Counted from the first letter of the stretch, positions 31,766 to 46,480 are shown. The stretch is 64,000 bases of DNA from Epichloe hybrida (GCA_019022495.1 JAFEKR010000002.1:4278001-4342000); one strand, 5' to 3'. Program-made: numbers and translations. Notes: generated from the letters alone by a model not told the origin.

Positions 31766-33723
31766 TCACGCAGCGCACTTTGTAAAGTCCTTCAGCCCAG
31801 CATCAGGTACACGGACCTTGGGTAGACACAATGGAATGTCCTCTCCCTTCAAGTTCTTGAATACTCGGCCATACTCTCTCTACCAGGTCGTGTTAGTTTC
31901 TTCGTGGCCGCATTTGGGGAAATGAAAAGAAAGGGGGGAAAAAACGCTTACTAACCTTGGTGATTGAAATGAACTCGCCGTAAATTCCGTCCTTCTTCAT
32001 CTTGGGACGCACAAAGTCGCCAACACCGCCCAGGAGCGCAACCACTGTCAACACTTTGCTGTCCCAGGTAACGAGTGCGGAGACCAATTTCCCATCTACC
32101 CTCGTTGACTCGGTACTCCCAAAGGGATCTGATTGGGCACACACCAAGTTAGTATGATCCAAAGGACGTATTCATTCATCGTGCCATGGTTGACGTACTT
32201 TGCATCTTTTTGGCCACCACCATGTTGCGCCACCAAGCCAATCCAACAGCTTTGTCAAATAGTATGGTGGGCCATGCCCCATACGGAGTGATCACATCAT
32301 GGTACTGCTCCTTTTGACTTGCGATGGAGGGTATTCCCGCGGGCGAAATGTACCCGATGATCTCGTCGGTCGTGACGTTGGTCGAGTTGTTGACCGAGGC
32401 GAACAGGCCCGGGACTTTTGTCACTACCGAGTTGCAGGTTCGTGCTCTTTCGGCATTGTGATAGAGTCTCCTGTGCAAGGGGGCGGATCATGTGAGTAAT
32501 AATGCAATGACGACTTGTTTTGCAATGAAATGGCGACGGGGTGGCTCTGGCTCACTTTACGAGGTCAACGTCATAATAGGGCAACTCTAGAACTTTCCAA
32601 GGCTCGTGGCTCGAAAACCAATAGCCTGTGATCATGTCAAGTCGTGGTCCCCTTCGGTACCGGTAGGGTTAGCCTCTCACCCTCTTGGACCGTGATGGGA
32701 CCGTAGCCGCCCATGTTGTACTCCCTCTTCACAAGCTTCGCCCTCTTGGCTTGCCATAGCGCGTCCTTGTCCTTCTTGGGCAGACCACCAAAGGCGTTGA
32801 GAAGATGCGCGAAGAGCTCGCCCTCGTAGGGATCGTCGAGATAGCTAGTGCCTTCACATGCGTAGCCTTGCCGAGGGTCTTTCGGGGGTCTAGTCTGGTC
32901 TCTGAGCTTGGTCACTGCGCAGACACGACCGTTTCCTCGGTAGAAAACCGTGACGGCGGTTGTCTTGACATAATCGAACCACTTTTGCCAGTCTTTGGCG
33001 AGGCTCTTGAATGACGAGTCGCGGCTTTGCTCTAGGGCGTGGATGCAAGCATATACAGCCCAGATAAGTTCGCTGCATTCGACACGCCATCGTCAATACC
33101 TGTGCCTGGCCAGTGGTGACTAGTTGCAGTCTTACTCACCCGTTGTCCAGCGCAGGTACGCGGTTCTTCCAGTCCCATGTGGGCGACAATTCGTCTTCAC
33201 TCGTAGTCATCCAGGGCAAGAAGCCACCGAACCCTGGATGGGTCTGGTTGAACCGAAGATAGGTTTGCAGCTTTGTCTTCATAATGGAAGCTGCCAACCC
33301 CGGGGCTTTCGCGAGATCGTGGGGAGTGAGAAAGCGAGCTGCCCCTCTTGAGCCCGCGATTGCATGAGTGTAGAGCATAATCTGGAGTGCCTCCTTGCTG
33401 GCAGCACTGAATGGGTGCTTCTTGGTCTTGCCCCCGGTGATCCAGTCCAACTGCGTACCATCATATGTCATGCCGTTGGCGGTGTTGTAAGCCACGCCAT
33501 TCTGGTGGAAATTTCCCTCCCAGAAGAGCAGGTCCCATTCGAATCCAGAGGGGTCCCTGAGCACATCGCTTTGCGACCAGTCAGCCGCGAAGCGACATTT
33601 CGGTGCCCTGGCACGGCTTTGCTCCTCGCGAGAGATGTGAGACTGAGGGGGAGATGGCGGCAACGCACTCGTCGCTGTCAAGGCGAAGGCAGCAACGAGT
33701 TGCGCAATGGCGAGCGACCTCAT
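31766..33723 (-). CDS. Secreted glycoside hydrolase, GH162-like (putative endo-beta-1,2-glucanase)
   Basis: Six exons (33140-33723, 32681-33072, 32556-32625, 32199-32470, 31956-32128, 31766-31879) join in phase to 534 residues. A signal peptide covers residues 1-20 (A-L-T-A-T-S-A-L). The mature protein has aromatic, acid-rich segments expected of an alpha-barrel hydrolase: F-E-W-D-L-L-F-W-E-G, G-F-G-G-F-L-P-W, L-D-D-P-Y-E-G-E-L-F-A-H-L (Glu278, Glu280), Y-W-F-S-S-H-E-P-W, Y-G-A-W-P-T-I-L-F-D-K-A-V-G-L-A-W-W and T-W-D-S-K. I recognise it as resembling the fungal endo-beta-1,2-glucanase family GH162. From memory the characterised enzyme uses a Glu near 262 and an Asp near 446, and a similar spacing exists here (Glu278, Asp461). 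The family call needs a profile search; secretion and coding status are firm. It is divergent from the second Zn2Cys6 regulator. Confidence 0.85.
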
Positions 33724-34331
33724 GTCGACTGGATTTGCAGGAAATTTTCGTAGAGGGAGGATGCAGCTTCGCGCGCGCCCTTCCCAATGCCCAATGCCCA
33801 ATGTTCAATGGACCAATGGACCAATATCACCTCGGTCAATCTCCTCTCACCTTAGTCACCTCCTCTTACCTTAGTTACCTCCTCTTACCTTGGTCACCTC
33901 CTCTCACCTTAGTCACCTCCTCTCACCTCAGTCACCTTGTCATGGTAACCTGTCATGGTATACAGACGTGTGCTTGTGTCACAATATTGAGGCATTTCGG
34001 CCAAAAGTCATACGAGTCCTCGGTTCATCCCACGAATCACGGCCACGCGCGGGCAGAGCACGATGCGAGCAGCCGCTTGAAGAAAGCCAGCTGAAAGCAT
34101 AAATGTGGGGCATCCACGTGGCGGTGCCGTGAGTCGAACCACGTCAAACCACGTCAAACCAGGCCACAGCCAAGTTCCCAACAAGTTTGGCCGGTGAATG
34201 GATAAAACCCCGAAATTCCCCATGGCATCCAGGGCATTCCCCATGGCTTTTTGCCCGCGGTCCTTGGTTGGACTTCCTCAGCTCCCAAGCCGTACCCATC
34301 TGAGATAGATGGCCATCGTCGCCATGTCAAG
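33724..34331. promoter_or_regulatory. Divergent promoter between glycoside hydrolase and regulator
   Basis: About 608 bp separate the two start codons. Besides the 19-bp array it holds a CCCAATG triple repeat near 33,782-33,803, two CCAATGGA units near 33,808-33,824, and ACCACGTCAA repeated twice at 34,138-34,158 with a further CCACGTGG nearby (34,112-34,119), an E-box-like palindrome. Shared regulation of both genes is plausible from the arrangement. Confidence 0.5.
33838..33938. repeat. 19-bp tandem repeat CCTCCTCTYACCTTAGTYA x about 5
   Basis: There are five imperfect copies of a 19-bp unit, each ending in TTAGTCAC, TTAGTTAC or TTGGTCAC. It starts about 115 bp upstream of the glycoside hydrolase start codon, inside the divergent promoter, so it may be a cluster of binding sites or a neutral minisatellite. 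Confidence 0.85.
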
Positions 34332-36509
34332 ATGAGCAGCTGCTCGATGCCGGGCGAGTCTCCACGGCGCCCTCCGTTGCCAGTTGCTCGAGACAAACCA
34401 CGGCGCCAGGCCATCACTCGAGCGTGCGATCGCTGCCGCCGCAGAAAGGCAAAGGTTTTTCTCCCATTTTCCCCATTTTCCCATTTTCCCCATTTCTCCG
34501 TCGGGGCTTTGCCGATCGATTCCTCCGGCTGACCGGCGAGACAAACGCGTCCAGTGCGACTTTGACAACGCTGCTGGAACTTGCTCGCCGTGCCGAGACA
34601 GCAACGTTGGCTGCACCTTTGACTTGCCCTTGGCCAAGCGCGGGCCCAAGTCCAGGAAGAAGGCGAACCATTCGATTCCACCGGAAGCTGTCTCGACCTT
34701 CTCCGGCCGTCTCAGCATTCCCCCGCCACCACCGAGCTTTGCCAGCATCACCACAACAACCGGCAGCACCGGCGCCCCCTTTGCAAGCCCGTCCAGCTCA
34801 TCGGCGACTTCCTGGGAACCAACTGCGCAGCTCGGCGTCGGCGTCGGCGCTGCTGCCGCCGGGCCATCTCCAATCTCTACGCGGGACTCTGCCATCACAA
34901 GTTCCCCGGCGACCCCCGGCGTCTCGGCCTTTACACGCTGGCGCAACTTGGCCAGAGCCTTGACTCTTCAGAACAAGGTCCTGGAACACGTCGTCGAACA
35001 ATGCTTTAGCCTCTTCTTCCAGTATCTCTACCCCCTTACCCCACTGGTGCTTGAGCCCAGTCTTCGCGAAGCCTTCTCGGTATTTGCTTCGCCTCCGTCT
35101 ACCGCCGCCGCCCCCGCAGCGTCTCGACGCCACGTCACGGTACGAAATGGACACGAGCGAATCCCGGATACGCTGCCCGCCTTGAATCCCCCGGCCTGGG
35201 CAGGTTTCTCTCCCGAGCTTGCCTCTGTCGGTGGAAGCGAGGCTTCGGCCTGTTGTCATGAGGCCGCCTTCACTCTCATCACCGCTGTGTGCGCCGAAGC
35301 AGCCTTCTTACTGCCCAAGCATCTGTTTCCTGAAGGCGGAACCGTGGCCGATCTGTTTCTCCAGGCCTCGAGAGACTGCCTCAACAGCTATCTGATGGCA
35401 GACTTGGAGAGCCCCAACGCCAATTCCATCACCATTCGGTACTTCCACTCCAACTGCGTTCACGCCGCGGGAAAGCCCAAGTACTCATGGCACATATTCG
35501 GTGAAGCCACGCGCCTCGCCCAGGCGATGAGGCTATACGACGAGTCTGCCCTGGAAGGACTGCCGCCGATCGAGGCCGAGTTGCGCCGCAGAGCCTTTTG
35601 GATAGTGTACATGGGAGACAAGTCGGCGGCTATCCTGAACAACCGGCCAATAACCATGCACAAGTACTCGTTCGAGGCTGGCATCACTACCGCGTATCCA
35701 ACGGGCATTGACAACAGATCCGGCCCCATTGGCAACCGAAGTGACGTTGCTGCGACGCCGTCTGATTCTCACGGAAGGGACTTCATCACTGGTTTCAACG
35801 CCAATCTGAGACTTTGGCAGGCTGCTTCCGATCTCATCATCCAGATCAGACTCTTCCAAGACCAGAAGTCCATCGAGCTCGGTGCAGAAACCCCACCGAG
35901 TCAAGCATTGACCGAGCCGGAAAGACAGCGCCTGGACTCGTTGTTCGTCCACTTCATCACCTGCATGGATGACCTGCCGCCGTTCCTCCACACCTACACC
36001 TTCGTCGCGGCAGCCAACGGCGGAGCCCCCCTCACGGAAGCCAACCAGTTCGTGATTCAAAGCGCGAACCTCCAAGTCTCCTTTCACTGTCTGCGCATGG
36101 TCATTACGCAGAAATTCGAAGACATTGCCTTTTTCGCGCCCGGGGCAGAGCAGGCCGATCTGCGCAAGACGGAGATTGTAAGGGACATGTTGAGGGTGAT
36201 GCACGAGGCGCCGTTTTGGTCGCTGCAGGTCAATGGTGAACCACACGTAAGTCACCCCTCCTTCCCTCCCTCCTTCGGAAGACTTGAGCACGGAACGGGG
36301 AAATTACTGACGAGTCCCGTTTCTCTGTGGTGTAGGTGGAGAAAATCCGGCTCATTGGCGCCACGTTGCTGTCTATAATTCATCGAAACCAGGCTTCGCC
36401 GCTTGCTGCGAGGGCGCGGGCCGATTTCAGCGTCTTGCTTGACATTCTGACGAGGCTTGACTCCAAGGCTTCGGATGCGCTGAAGAGCACCTCTACTTGG
36501 GCTATGTAA
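34332..36509 (+). CDS. Zn(II)2Cys6 transcription factor, sugar-regulator (AmyR/Mal) like
   Basis: Three exons (34332-34454, 34555-36246, 36336-36509; introns 100 and 89 bp) encode 662 residues. The zinc cluster is split by intron 1: Cys32, Cys35 and Cys42, Cys51, Cys54, Cys61 (C-x2-C-x6-C-x8-C-x2-C-x6-C). It is followed by L-A-K-R-G-P-K-S-R-K-K, a basic R-G-P-K linker typical of AmyR/maltose-type carbohydrate regulators. Ser/Pro/Gly-rich linker sequence comes next, then the fungal regulatory domain: Y-L-Y-P-L-T-P-L-V, R-Y-F-H-S-N-C, A-T-R-L-A-Q-A-M-R-L-Y, A-E-L-R-R-R-A-F-W-I-V-Y. The first intron was chosen because only its splice restores the six-Cys pattern. It is a nuclear activator or repressor, placed between a secreted glucanase and a beta-glucosidase, which suggests control of sugar-polymer use. 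The specific inducer is unknown. Confidence 0.88.
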
Positions 36510-36886
36510 GAGTATAATGAAGTGAGCTGATGACAATGGGTTGCTTTGCTGTCGCGAAAAAAAAAAGGGCGCTTTTTTCTTCTTCTTCTTCTTCAATACG
36601 CCTCAAGATGCGATTGGATTGATCGGGATACTGTATTTATTTTGCGGTCCATGCGTCCTTTGTACATTTGTACACGAGGGATCGTTACTGCGCTGGACAG
36701 ATTAATCGCCACTGATCTCGCTGTCAACCGGTACGCTTGCTTCTATTTACATACAGGTCATGGGAAAACGAAACCCCTACTTCCTCAACCCAACATGGCG
36801 TCTAGTGGCTCTCAAGGAACAGTTCGCGATGCCATGTTGCAAATGCGAATCTCGTTATCGAAAAACCCGGCGTTACGTACGCGAAA

Positions 36887-39014
<2,128 letters not shown>

Positions 39015-40702
39015 ATGGCTCCCGCGGCTGCGCGTGCCGCGGATGGGATGACGCCGCCCATCGACCTTGGCGCCATACCACCATTCTGGAAAAGAAAGAA
39101 CGGCGTCTTGCTCTACTTCCTCCTCACCTCATCGCTCTTTGCGAGCGCCGCGCTTGGCATCGACGGGGTAACAATGAGTCCTCTTCTCTCCTCTTCGACG
39201 TGTAGGACCGACCAAGTTTTCTGGCACGCCAGACCCGACAACTCTGGTTCTGCCGTCCGGCTAAAACGTCCTTTTGCAGAACACTAACACATGTATATGT
39301 ATAGTCCATGACCAATGGCATGCAGGTGCTCCCCTCGTGGCAAGAGCGCTTCGGCTATCCAACAGGCTCCAAGCTGGGCTTCTTCGGTGCCTCGAATGCC
39401 ATTGGGGGCGTGATTCCCTTCCTTGCTCTGGGTTGGATAGGCGACAGATACGGACGCCGGGTTCCGACCGGGTTGGGGTCCCTGGTCATCATCATCGGCG
39501 TGCTGGTCGAGTTCTTCGCGACCTCGCTGAACATGTACATTGGTGGTAAGATTGTCCTGGGCTTCGGTAGCGGCCTGGTGCAAATGACGGCTGCCGTGCT
39601 GGTCACGGAGCTGAGCCACCCCAAGGAGCGAGTCCAAGTGACGACTTTTTACAACACGTCTATCGTCCTGGGCTATGTCATTGGCGCGTGGGCGACATAC
39701 GCATGTTCTCAGATCCCGAGCCAGTGGTCATGGAGACTGCCCACGCTTGTTCAGATCGTCCCCTCGGCGTACCAGCTGGCCCTCATCTTCTTCTCCCCGG
39801 AATCCCCTCGATGGCTAGTCGCCAAGGGCAGGCATGAAAAGGCTCGAGAGGTCCTGGTCAAGTTTCACGGAGAATGCGATCCACACTCCCCCGTCGTGGC
39901 GTTCGAATACGCCGAGATCCAGGAAGTCATGGCCAACGAGGCCGGGCAGAACATGACATGGAAACAATTCTTCTTGTCCGTTCCCAATCTGAAGCGCATC
40001 GGTCTTTGCTTTGCGACTGCCGTCTTCAGTCAAAGTGCGGGCAACTTGCTCGTGTCAAACTACCTCACTCGGATCCTAAAGGACACGGGTGTCAAGGCTA
40101 CCAAGGACATTACCCTGGTCAATGGAATGGTCACTCTCTGGCAGTACATTGTTGCCCTCGTCGTGACGGCCATCATCAATAAATTCAAGCGACGAACATT
40201 CTTCCTCGTCGGCTCCGGCGGTGTGGTAGTCACGTTTGTCGCCTGGACAATCGCTGCGCAGCAATACCTCGAGAAGAACTCCCTGGCAGCAGGTCGTCTT
40301 GTGCTGGCCTGCATCTTCCTCTTCCAGGCGTTTTACACATTTGCATGGACGAACTTGGTCGTTACGTACCCCCTTGAGGTGGTCACGTACCAGATGCGCG
40401 CCAAGACGTGGGCTTTTGTCCTCCTCACGATCCAAGTCGCTTCCATCTTTGGAGGATACGTCAACCCGATTGGGTTGGAGAACATCGGATGGAAGTTCTA
40501 CATCTACTATTGCGTGTGGGTGACATTCATCTTCGTCATCGTGTACTTCTTCTTTGTGGAGACCGCGGGTCCAACTCTTGAAGAGCTGGCGTTCTTGTTT
40601 GACGGTGAGGATGCGAAGATGCATATGATGGAGGCGACCAAGCGGTTGGATGACCCTGCCACGCAGCAGGCCGAGGAGAAGACGGAATCGAAGTCGGTGT
40701 AA
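39015..40702 (+). CDS. MFS sugar transporter (lactose/cellodextrin permease type)
   Basis: Two exons (39015-39167, 39305-40702; intron 137 bp) give 516 residues with twelve predicted membrane segments. Sugar-porter marks are G-D-R-Y-G-R-R between helices 2 and 3, S-P-E-S-P-R-W-L after helix 6, a cytosolic loop with a conserved E-Y-A-E-I, and F-F-V-E-T-A-G-P-T-L-E-E-L at the end. The overall pattern is of fungal lactose permease/cellodextrin-type proton symporters rather than hexose carriers. It would import di- or oligosaccharides released outside the cell for the neighbouring cytosolic GH1 enzyme. It is divergently paired with the GH1 gene. Substrate assignment rests on the neighbours and family, not on identified specificity residues. 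Confidence 0.9.
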
Positions 40703-40944
40703 AATTGGATCAACGTTGAGTAGGCGACCAAGTAGTGGTTCTTTCTTCTTCTTTCCTTCCTTGAATCGTAAAGGCGCCTTTTAATGAATTTCGTCCTAGG
40801 CATTGTGTGATACAAACGTTGACTCCCAAGGTTCGTTCTTTTTCACTTTATCCATCAACTCCTTCCCTCGTAGCAATGCTTATTAGTTAGTGGTCGTAAA
40901 GCCAATTGTTTGCGGCTCGATATTCGATTCTGCGCCTTTGAGTC

Positions 40945-42644
40945 TTACGTCGATTCCCAGGTCAACGAGAATACTTCGGTGCCAGCGCGCGAGATTCCCA
41001 CCTCCGTCTTTCCATCTACGCTCTTCACACTCGTTCCAATCTTTTCGCCCTTTCGTTCCAGCACAATTTTCTTGGTTGAGGTCTCAGGGAGCTTATAGAA
41101 CCGACGTCCATACCGGCTCAGAAATCCTTCCAGCTTTTCCTGCGTCACATCAGACTCGGAAATTTCGCCGCGCTCAATGCCCTCTTCCAACGCCATCAGG
41201 ACAAGTTGTGTCACTGCCGGTTGCGTGAAAACGCCAGCAGGGGCTTTGCCTTGCTCCGCAGATGTTTTGGATGAGATCCGATGAGGAGCGCTGTCGCTTC
41301 CACTGTATTGGACGGTTAGAGAGGAGGGTTTTTTTTTTTCTTTCGAGAATTCGTTTGCCTCTTCTACCGGGTAGGACGTACCAGAAGAATTTGGGGTTGC
41401 CGCTGACAGCAGCCTTCAGGAGCGCATCTCTATCGGTTGGCTTCTTGGGGATTGGCTTGCAAAACGCAAAAGGGTCACAGCAAGCGTCGGCCTCTGTCAA
41501 GTACAAGTGGTGGGCTGTGATTGTAGCTGGTAGGCATGATGTGAGTGTCTATGCGAATTTGAATTTCAAGGCGAGGACGAGCATACCACCAACAGTGGAT
41601 CCACAGGCTTTAACGGCCTCGACGGCGGCAGTGGTAGTGCAGTGTTCAAGCTATTAGGGTTAGCTGAAAGGAATAGATCATGGCATGCGACAAATGGTCG
41701 ACGTACAATGATGCGCAGTTTTGGAAATCGTTCGTGAAGCTTCTTCAGAGTGGGCAAGAATGCTTCCTCCAGAGTTGTTCCCTCAGGGGCCAATGCCTCC
41801 AGAACTTCACCGTGCAGGTTCAAGACTACAGGATATCAAAAGATCAGTCATTGATGGCGTCCTGCAACGGTCTACCTGGCAACGCCACAAGCGCAAACAC
41901 AGCTTACCCATGTCGTTATTTTCCATGGCGGCGAATGTAGGGTAGAATGCTTCGACATTGGCCACGCCATTTTCAGAGTTCGTAGTGACGCCTGAGCTAG
42001 TTAGTTTCCGTGACCATATCAGCAGCGGCCAAGCTGACTTACCCTGAGGGTACATCTTCACACCCGTAATGCCGGCCTTGGCAGCGTCATCGATGACATC
42101 CGGGGTAACCGAGGCATGAAGCTTCAGGGACTAGTGAGCGGAGGCTTTTGAAACGCTGGTGGTGTACGAAACGTACGAATAAAGACATCAGGTAGTGAAC
42201 ATTTGGGTCGATTTTCTCCAGCTGGGACTTGTACTCGAGAGCCTTGGACGCAGTCAGCACGTGTTTGAATTGCCCATATTTGCACTCAAAAGGATAAAGG
42301 CAAAAACATACTCTTTCAACCGTGGTAATGGGGGGAATCTACAATCCAACGATTGTCAATGGCCAATCTAGTATTGGATCAAGATTGCTGGACAAGCTGA
42401 AGTGCAAACAATTCACGGATAAAACGGTTCACGAACAAGGTTGGGCATTCTGAACGGATTGTCAGCACGGTGTTCTTATATTCAAGCATTATGTGTGGCG
42501 AATTGACTCTTACACAAAAACGGTATCAACGCCGCCCTGTCGGATGGTGGGAGTAACCAATTCCATCATCTCGGCCTGTCGCAGGTGGACGTGCATGTCC
42601 GCCGTAGGCGGCAGCTCCAGACGCTGAGTAGTCTTCAACTGCAT
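40945..42644 (-). CDS. ura4: Dihydroorotase (pyrimidine synthesis)
   Basis: Ten exons join in phase to 361 residues: 42514-42644, 42437-42449, 42312-42338, 42177-42242, 42043-42121, 41908-41991, 41707-41825, 41587-41650, 41382-41526, 40945-41302. The enzyme cyclises N-carbamoyl-L-aspartate to dihydroorotate. Metal ligands are visible: His18 and His20 in D-M-H-V-H-L-R, the carboxylated Lys101 in V-K-M-Y-P-Q-G, L-N-L-H-G-E, L-E-H-C, T-A-H-H-L-Y-L-T and G-S-D-S-A-P-H. This is the homodimeric class II form, as in yeast URA4. Nine introns in about 1.1 kb of coding sequence, including a 13-nt second exon (V-M-P-N-L) and a 27-nt third exon, are unusual for a fungal gene. The second exon's donor (GTTCGT) is weak, but frame and homology require it. 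Confidence 0.93.
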
Positions 42645-44354
42645 ATTTTCTGCGGAATTCGGAAATCTTCTTGTTTCTCCCCGAGTGAGAATACCTGATT
42701 GTTGAGTGATATAGATCTGTTAATCTTCATCGACAGCTCCAGATGAAGGTGGGCATGGCATGTCTTGGTGGGGTCGATTTGCGTGGCGGGGCATTTTTTT
42801 TGCTCAAATTTTTCAACACGTAAATATGCAGTAGTGATTTTTCAACCATGCAATCGCCGTCACGTGCCGATGCGGCAAAACACGGATACTTCGTTCCGGC
42901 TGACCATCCATCGATTGGGGTGCGACTGAACGCGTCGTCGTCCATTTTCGCTGACTACAAAAGTTTAAAGAACCAAGCGTGGCATTTGATACATGCAACT
43001 CCGATACCCATCGACTCTGAAACTTGCTGGAAATCAACCAGACCTTTTTCGAGTTGTTACTCACAACACCATATCCGGCAACTAGCTTCTTCCATCAATA
43101 CGTATTCGCTAGAACACATCTTCGGTTCTAGTTTTATTCCACCATAATATGTGGCAATCGGCCAAACAAGGCGATAAAATCAGGGAATCCCCTGTCGGTC
43201 CGGCATAATCCCTGCGATTATCCAGAATGCTTCTAGACGCAGCAGCGAGAGTGTGGCAGCTGACCGTTTGACCAGCAAGCGGCTCGCCTCACCAGCGTCT
43301 GTCGTGGGGCCCAGGCGACGGATGGGTCAGGCGGTACGGATTACAACAATGAAACTCATCACTTAACCAATGGACGAGTCCGTGGCTAAATGCTAGGGGC
43401 ATGGGGGACATGGGTAAGTCATTATTAGCCGTGGTGCCGCGGCATCACTACGGACTACCTGCAATTTGTGATTGCTCATCGTTTGCTCGCGGCCTCATCG
43501 ACTGCAGATGCAGAAGTGGCTTTTCAATATTGGACGTACGGATCCGTACAGCGTCCATCTTTGCTAATCTGGGCAAACACCTCATTAGCACCTGCGGGCG
43601 ACGGATTGAAGATGCAATTTCTTTGCCGCGAGATTTGCCAATTCGATGCACCAAGGCGTCACACCAGCGGGCCGTGTCCAAGCACGCCCCATTTCGCCGC
43701 TTGGCGATCGGCGCATCAACCTTTGTCAAGATCTGTGCGCTGGCGCGAGCCCATTGGTTTGCAAGTTGGTACTGCTAGTACATAGCAAATGCTCTTGTCG
43801 AAGCAGCCAGGGGTACGGAGTGGTTAGGTTCCGTATTTGGATACAACCGGCGAGGCCGAGGCCCGGCAACGCGACCAAGTTGTCGCCCGCAGTTCGTGGG
43901 TGGCATAATAATAATAGAATGGCATTCGCTCCGACAAAGACACCCCCTGAACCCTGGATTATTCTTCATCGGCCGTTTCCTCGGCAAAACGGCATGAGTC
44001 AAGAGATCGCTAGATTTGGGGTTTCCTCCACAACTGGAAGCTGGGGGACCCCATCTGGAGCCCCAGCTCCTCCACAATGCAACTCTTCATTTCCCCGAGC
44101 AGCGGTATGACCTCCGAACTCGTGTTAATAAGTGTGACAAACTTTTTCCTTTCTTTTGCCATTCTCAACTTGGGGCGCTGTGTTGCATCGCGTCTCATAT
44201 AAAGCAGACAACTGGCCCCGCCCAGTTTGCATTTTTGCAAACACCTAATTACTTCGAGTGGAACGAGGTAGCAAGCAGGAGCTCGTCTCAAATAACCTTC
44301 TCTCGGGTCTATTCTTCTTCTCTTCTACGTAATAACAGGGGAACCCAACTCAAT
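42645..44354. other. Long intergenic region upstream of the second sugar transporter
   Basis: About 1.7 kb. It includes the URA4 promoter, a palindrome GTACGGATCCGTAC at 43,536-43,549 and a partial TACGGAG motif at 43,814. Several open frames exist on both strands (43,400-44,000), but none has splice-consistent neighbours or a recognisable motif, so no gene is called. Confidence 0.4.
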
Positions 44355-46327
44355 ATGGGCGGAGGTGGCAACGACAAGGCCGAGGCTGAGGCCCTTGAAG
44401 TCGCTCGTACGGACGGTCAACAAGTTGACAGCTTTATCGAACAGATGGAGCAGGAACTGAGCGCGGCAGGTGGTTTAAAGAAGGGATTTTTCAACATCGA
44501 GTTCAAGGACCCCAGGCATTTCACATGGCTGCTAGTCGCATTCGCCAGCATGGGCGGTCTGCTTTCCGGGCTGGATCAGAGTCTTATTTCGGGTGCAAAT
44601 TTGTATCTACCCAAGGATTTGGGACTCGACCCACGACAAAACAGTTTGGTCAACTCGGGCATGCCTCTCGGCGCCGTCGGTGGTGCTCTGATTCTGTCTC
44701 CCGCAAACGAATATTTGGGTCGAAAGGGCGCAATCTATCTTTCCTTGGTGCTGTACACCATCGGGGCTGCCCTCGAAGCAGGTTCCGTCAGCTTTGGTAC
44801 GTCGGAATTATGCTGCTTGTCGCAATTCCAGGAAGCTTGAAGGGGCTGCTGACAAGTTTTTTTTTACTACTGAACAGACATGATTGTTGCGGCGCGTGTA
44901 ATTCTTGGTCTCGGAGTCGGCTTGGAGGGCGGCACCGTGCCTGTTTACGTCGCCGAGACGGTCGAGCGCCGCATTCGAGGCAACTTGGTATCGCTCTATC
45001 AGCTGATGATTGCGTTGGGAGAGGTGCTTGGATATGCCGTGGCCGCCATGTTCCTCAAAGTTCCCGGGAATTGGCGATACATCCTCGGATCTTCCCTTTT
45101 TTTTTCCACCATCATGTTTGCTGGGTAAGTGCCGTCTAACAAGTTCCAATCATGTTGACTGCAGGCTAATTCTCCGCCCTCCCCCTTTTTTTCCCCACCC
45201 GATCAACAGCATGCTCTTCCTCCCCGAAAGTCCCCGTTATCTCATGCACAAGGGCAAGGCGCTCGATGCCTTCAAAGTCTGGAAGCGCATTCGAGGCGTT
45301 GAATCGAGCGAATCCAAGGAAGAATTCTTCATCATGGCAATTGCGGTTCGTTCAGAAGCCACGGAGGTGACAGAAGTTGCTCAGAATCGCCGCTATCCAT
45401 GGATGGACTTTTTCACGTGAGTTCATTTGCAATTCACCTCCTTGATCTACTCCATGATGAAATTCTAATCAAAACAAACGATACAGTGTCCCTCGTGCTC
45501 GCCGAGCTTTGGTCTACGCCAACATGATGATTCTTCTTGGACAGCTGACTGGTGTCAATGCCATCATGTACTACATGTCTGTGCTGATGCATCAGATTGG
45601 GTTCAATCCCGAGGATTCAAATTACATGTCTCTGGTCGGAGGCGGAGCGCTCCTTCTTGGCACTATTCCTGCGGTATTCCTCATGGAGACATGTGGTAGA
45701 AGATTCTGGGCCATCATGATGTTGCCTGGATTTTTCTTCGGCCTGGTCCTCATCGGCATCTCATACCAGTTCAATGTTGAGACGCATCTCATGGCCGCGG
45801 AAGGGTTCTACCTCACTGGTCTCATCATCTACATGGGCTTCTTTGGCTCGTACGCCTGTTTGACATGGGGTAAGTCATGGGAATCACTGCACATTGCTAT
45901 CTATACGACACTTACTAAATATTCTATAGTGGTCCCCTCCGAGGTCTACCCAACTTACCTCCGAAGCTACGGCATGACTACCTCCGATGCCCTCTTGTTC
46001 CTGGCCTCGTTCGTCGTCACCTACAACTTCACCTCTATGCAAAAGGCCATGACCTCGACCGGACTGACTCTGGGCTTCTACGGAGGCATTGCATTTCTCG
46101 GTGAAATCTACCAGATCTTTTTCATGCCCGAGACAAAGAACAAGACTCTCGAAGAGATCGATCTCGTCTTCTCTCGCCCGACTATGGATATTGTAAGGGA
46201 GAACTGGGCTGGTGTCAAGGAGAACATGACGGACATATTCCACGGACGGTTCTACAAGGTTTTTGTTGCGCAAACAGCGAGACGTGTCAGTGTTGTTGAT
46301 GAAGAGCTGAAGAAGCCCGTCGTTTGA
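44355..46327 (+). CDS. MFS sugar transporter (hexose/polyol type)
   Basis: Five exons (44355-44796, 44878-45124, 45210-45416, 45487-45869, 45930-46327) join in phase to 558 residues. A hydrophilic N-terminus of about 70 residues precedes twelve membrane segments. Signature elements are G-G-L-L-S-G-L-D-Q-S-L-I-S-G in helix 1, E-Y-L-G-R-K-G-A after helix 2, G-L-G-V-G-L-E-G-G-T-V-P-V-Y-V-A-E in helix 4-5, P-E-S-P-R-Y-L-M after helix 6, G-Q-L-T-G-V-N-A-I-M-Y-Y in helix 7, and P-S-E-V-Y-P-T-Y-L-R and M-P-E-T-K-N-K-T-L-E-E-I at the end. Substrate is not determinable from sequence. It is not adjacent to the 28-41 kb module (URA4 lies between) and need not belong to it. Confidence 0.92.
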
Positions 46328-46480
46328 AACCGGATGGACTAGTCGCGTGAGCGTGCTGGGGCTTTTTCCCCTCGGGTCTTGCAAAAAGGGCGAGATGTAG
46401 AAATGAATGATGAAAGAATACACACGAATTACTTCCCGCATCCCCCCTGAAGAAGCCTCCACAATCACCAAGTCACTTTC

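Noticed and set aside
43400..44110. Several overlapping frames upstream of the second sugar transporter
   Set aside because: Overlapping frames on both strands with no motif, no splice-consistent structure and no good start context.
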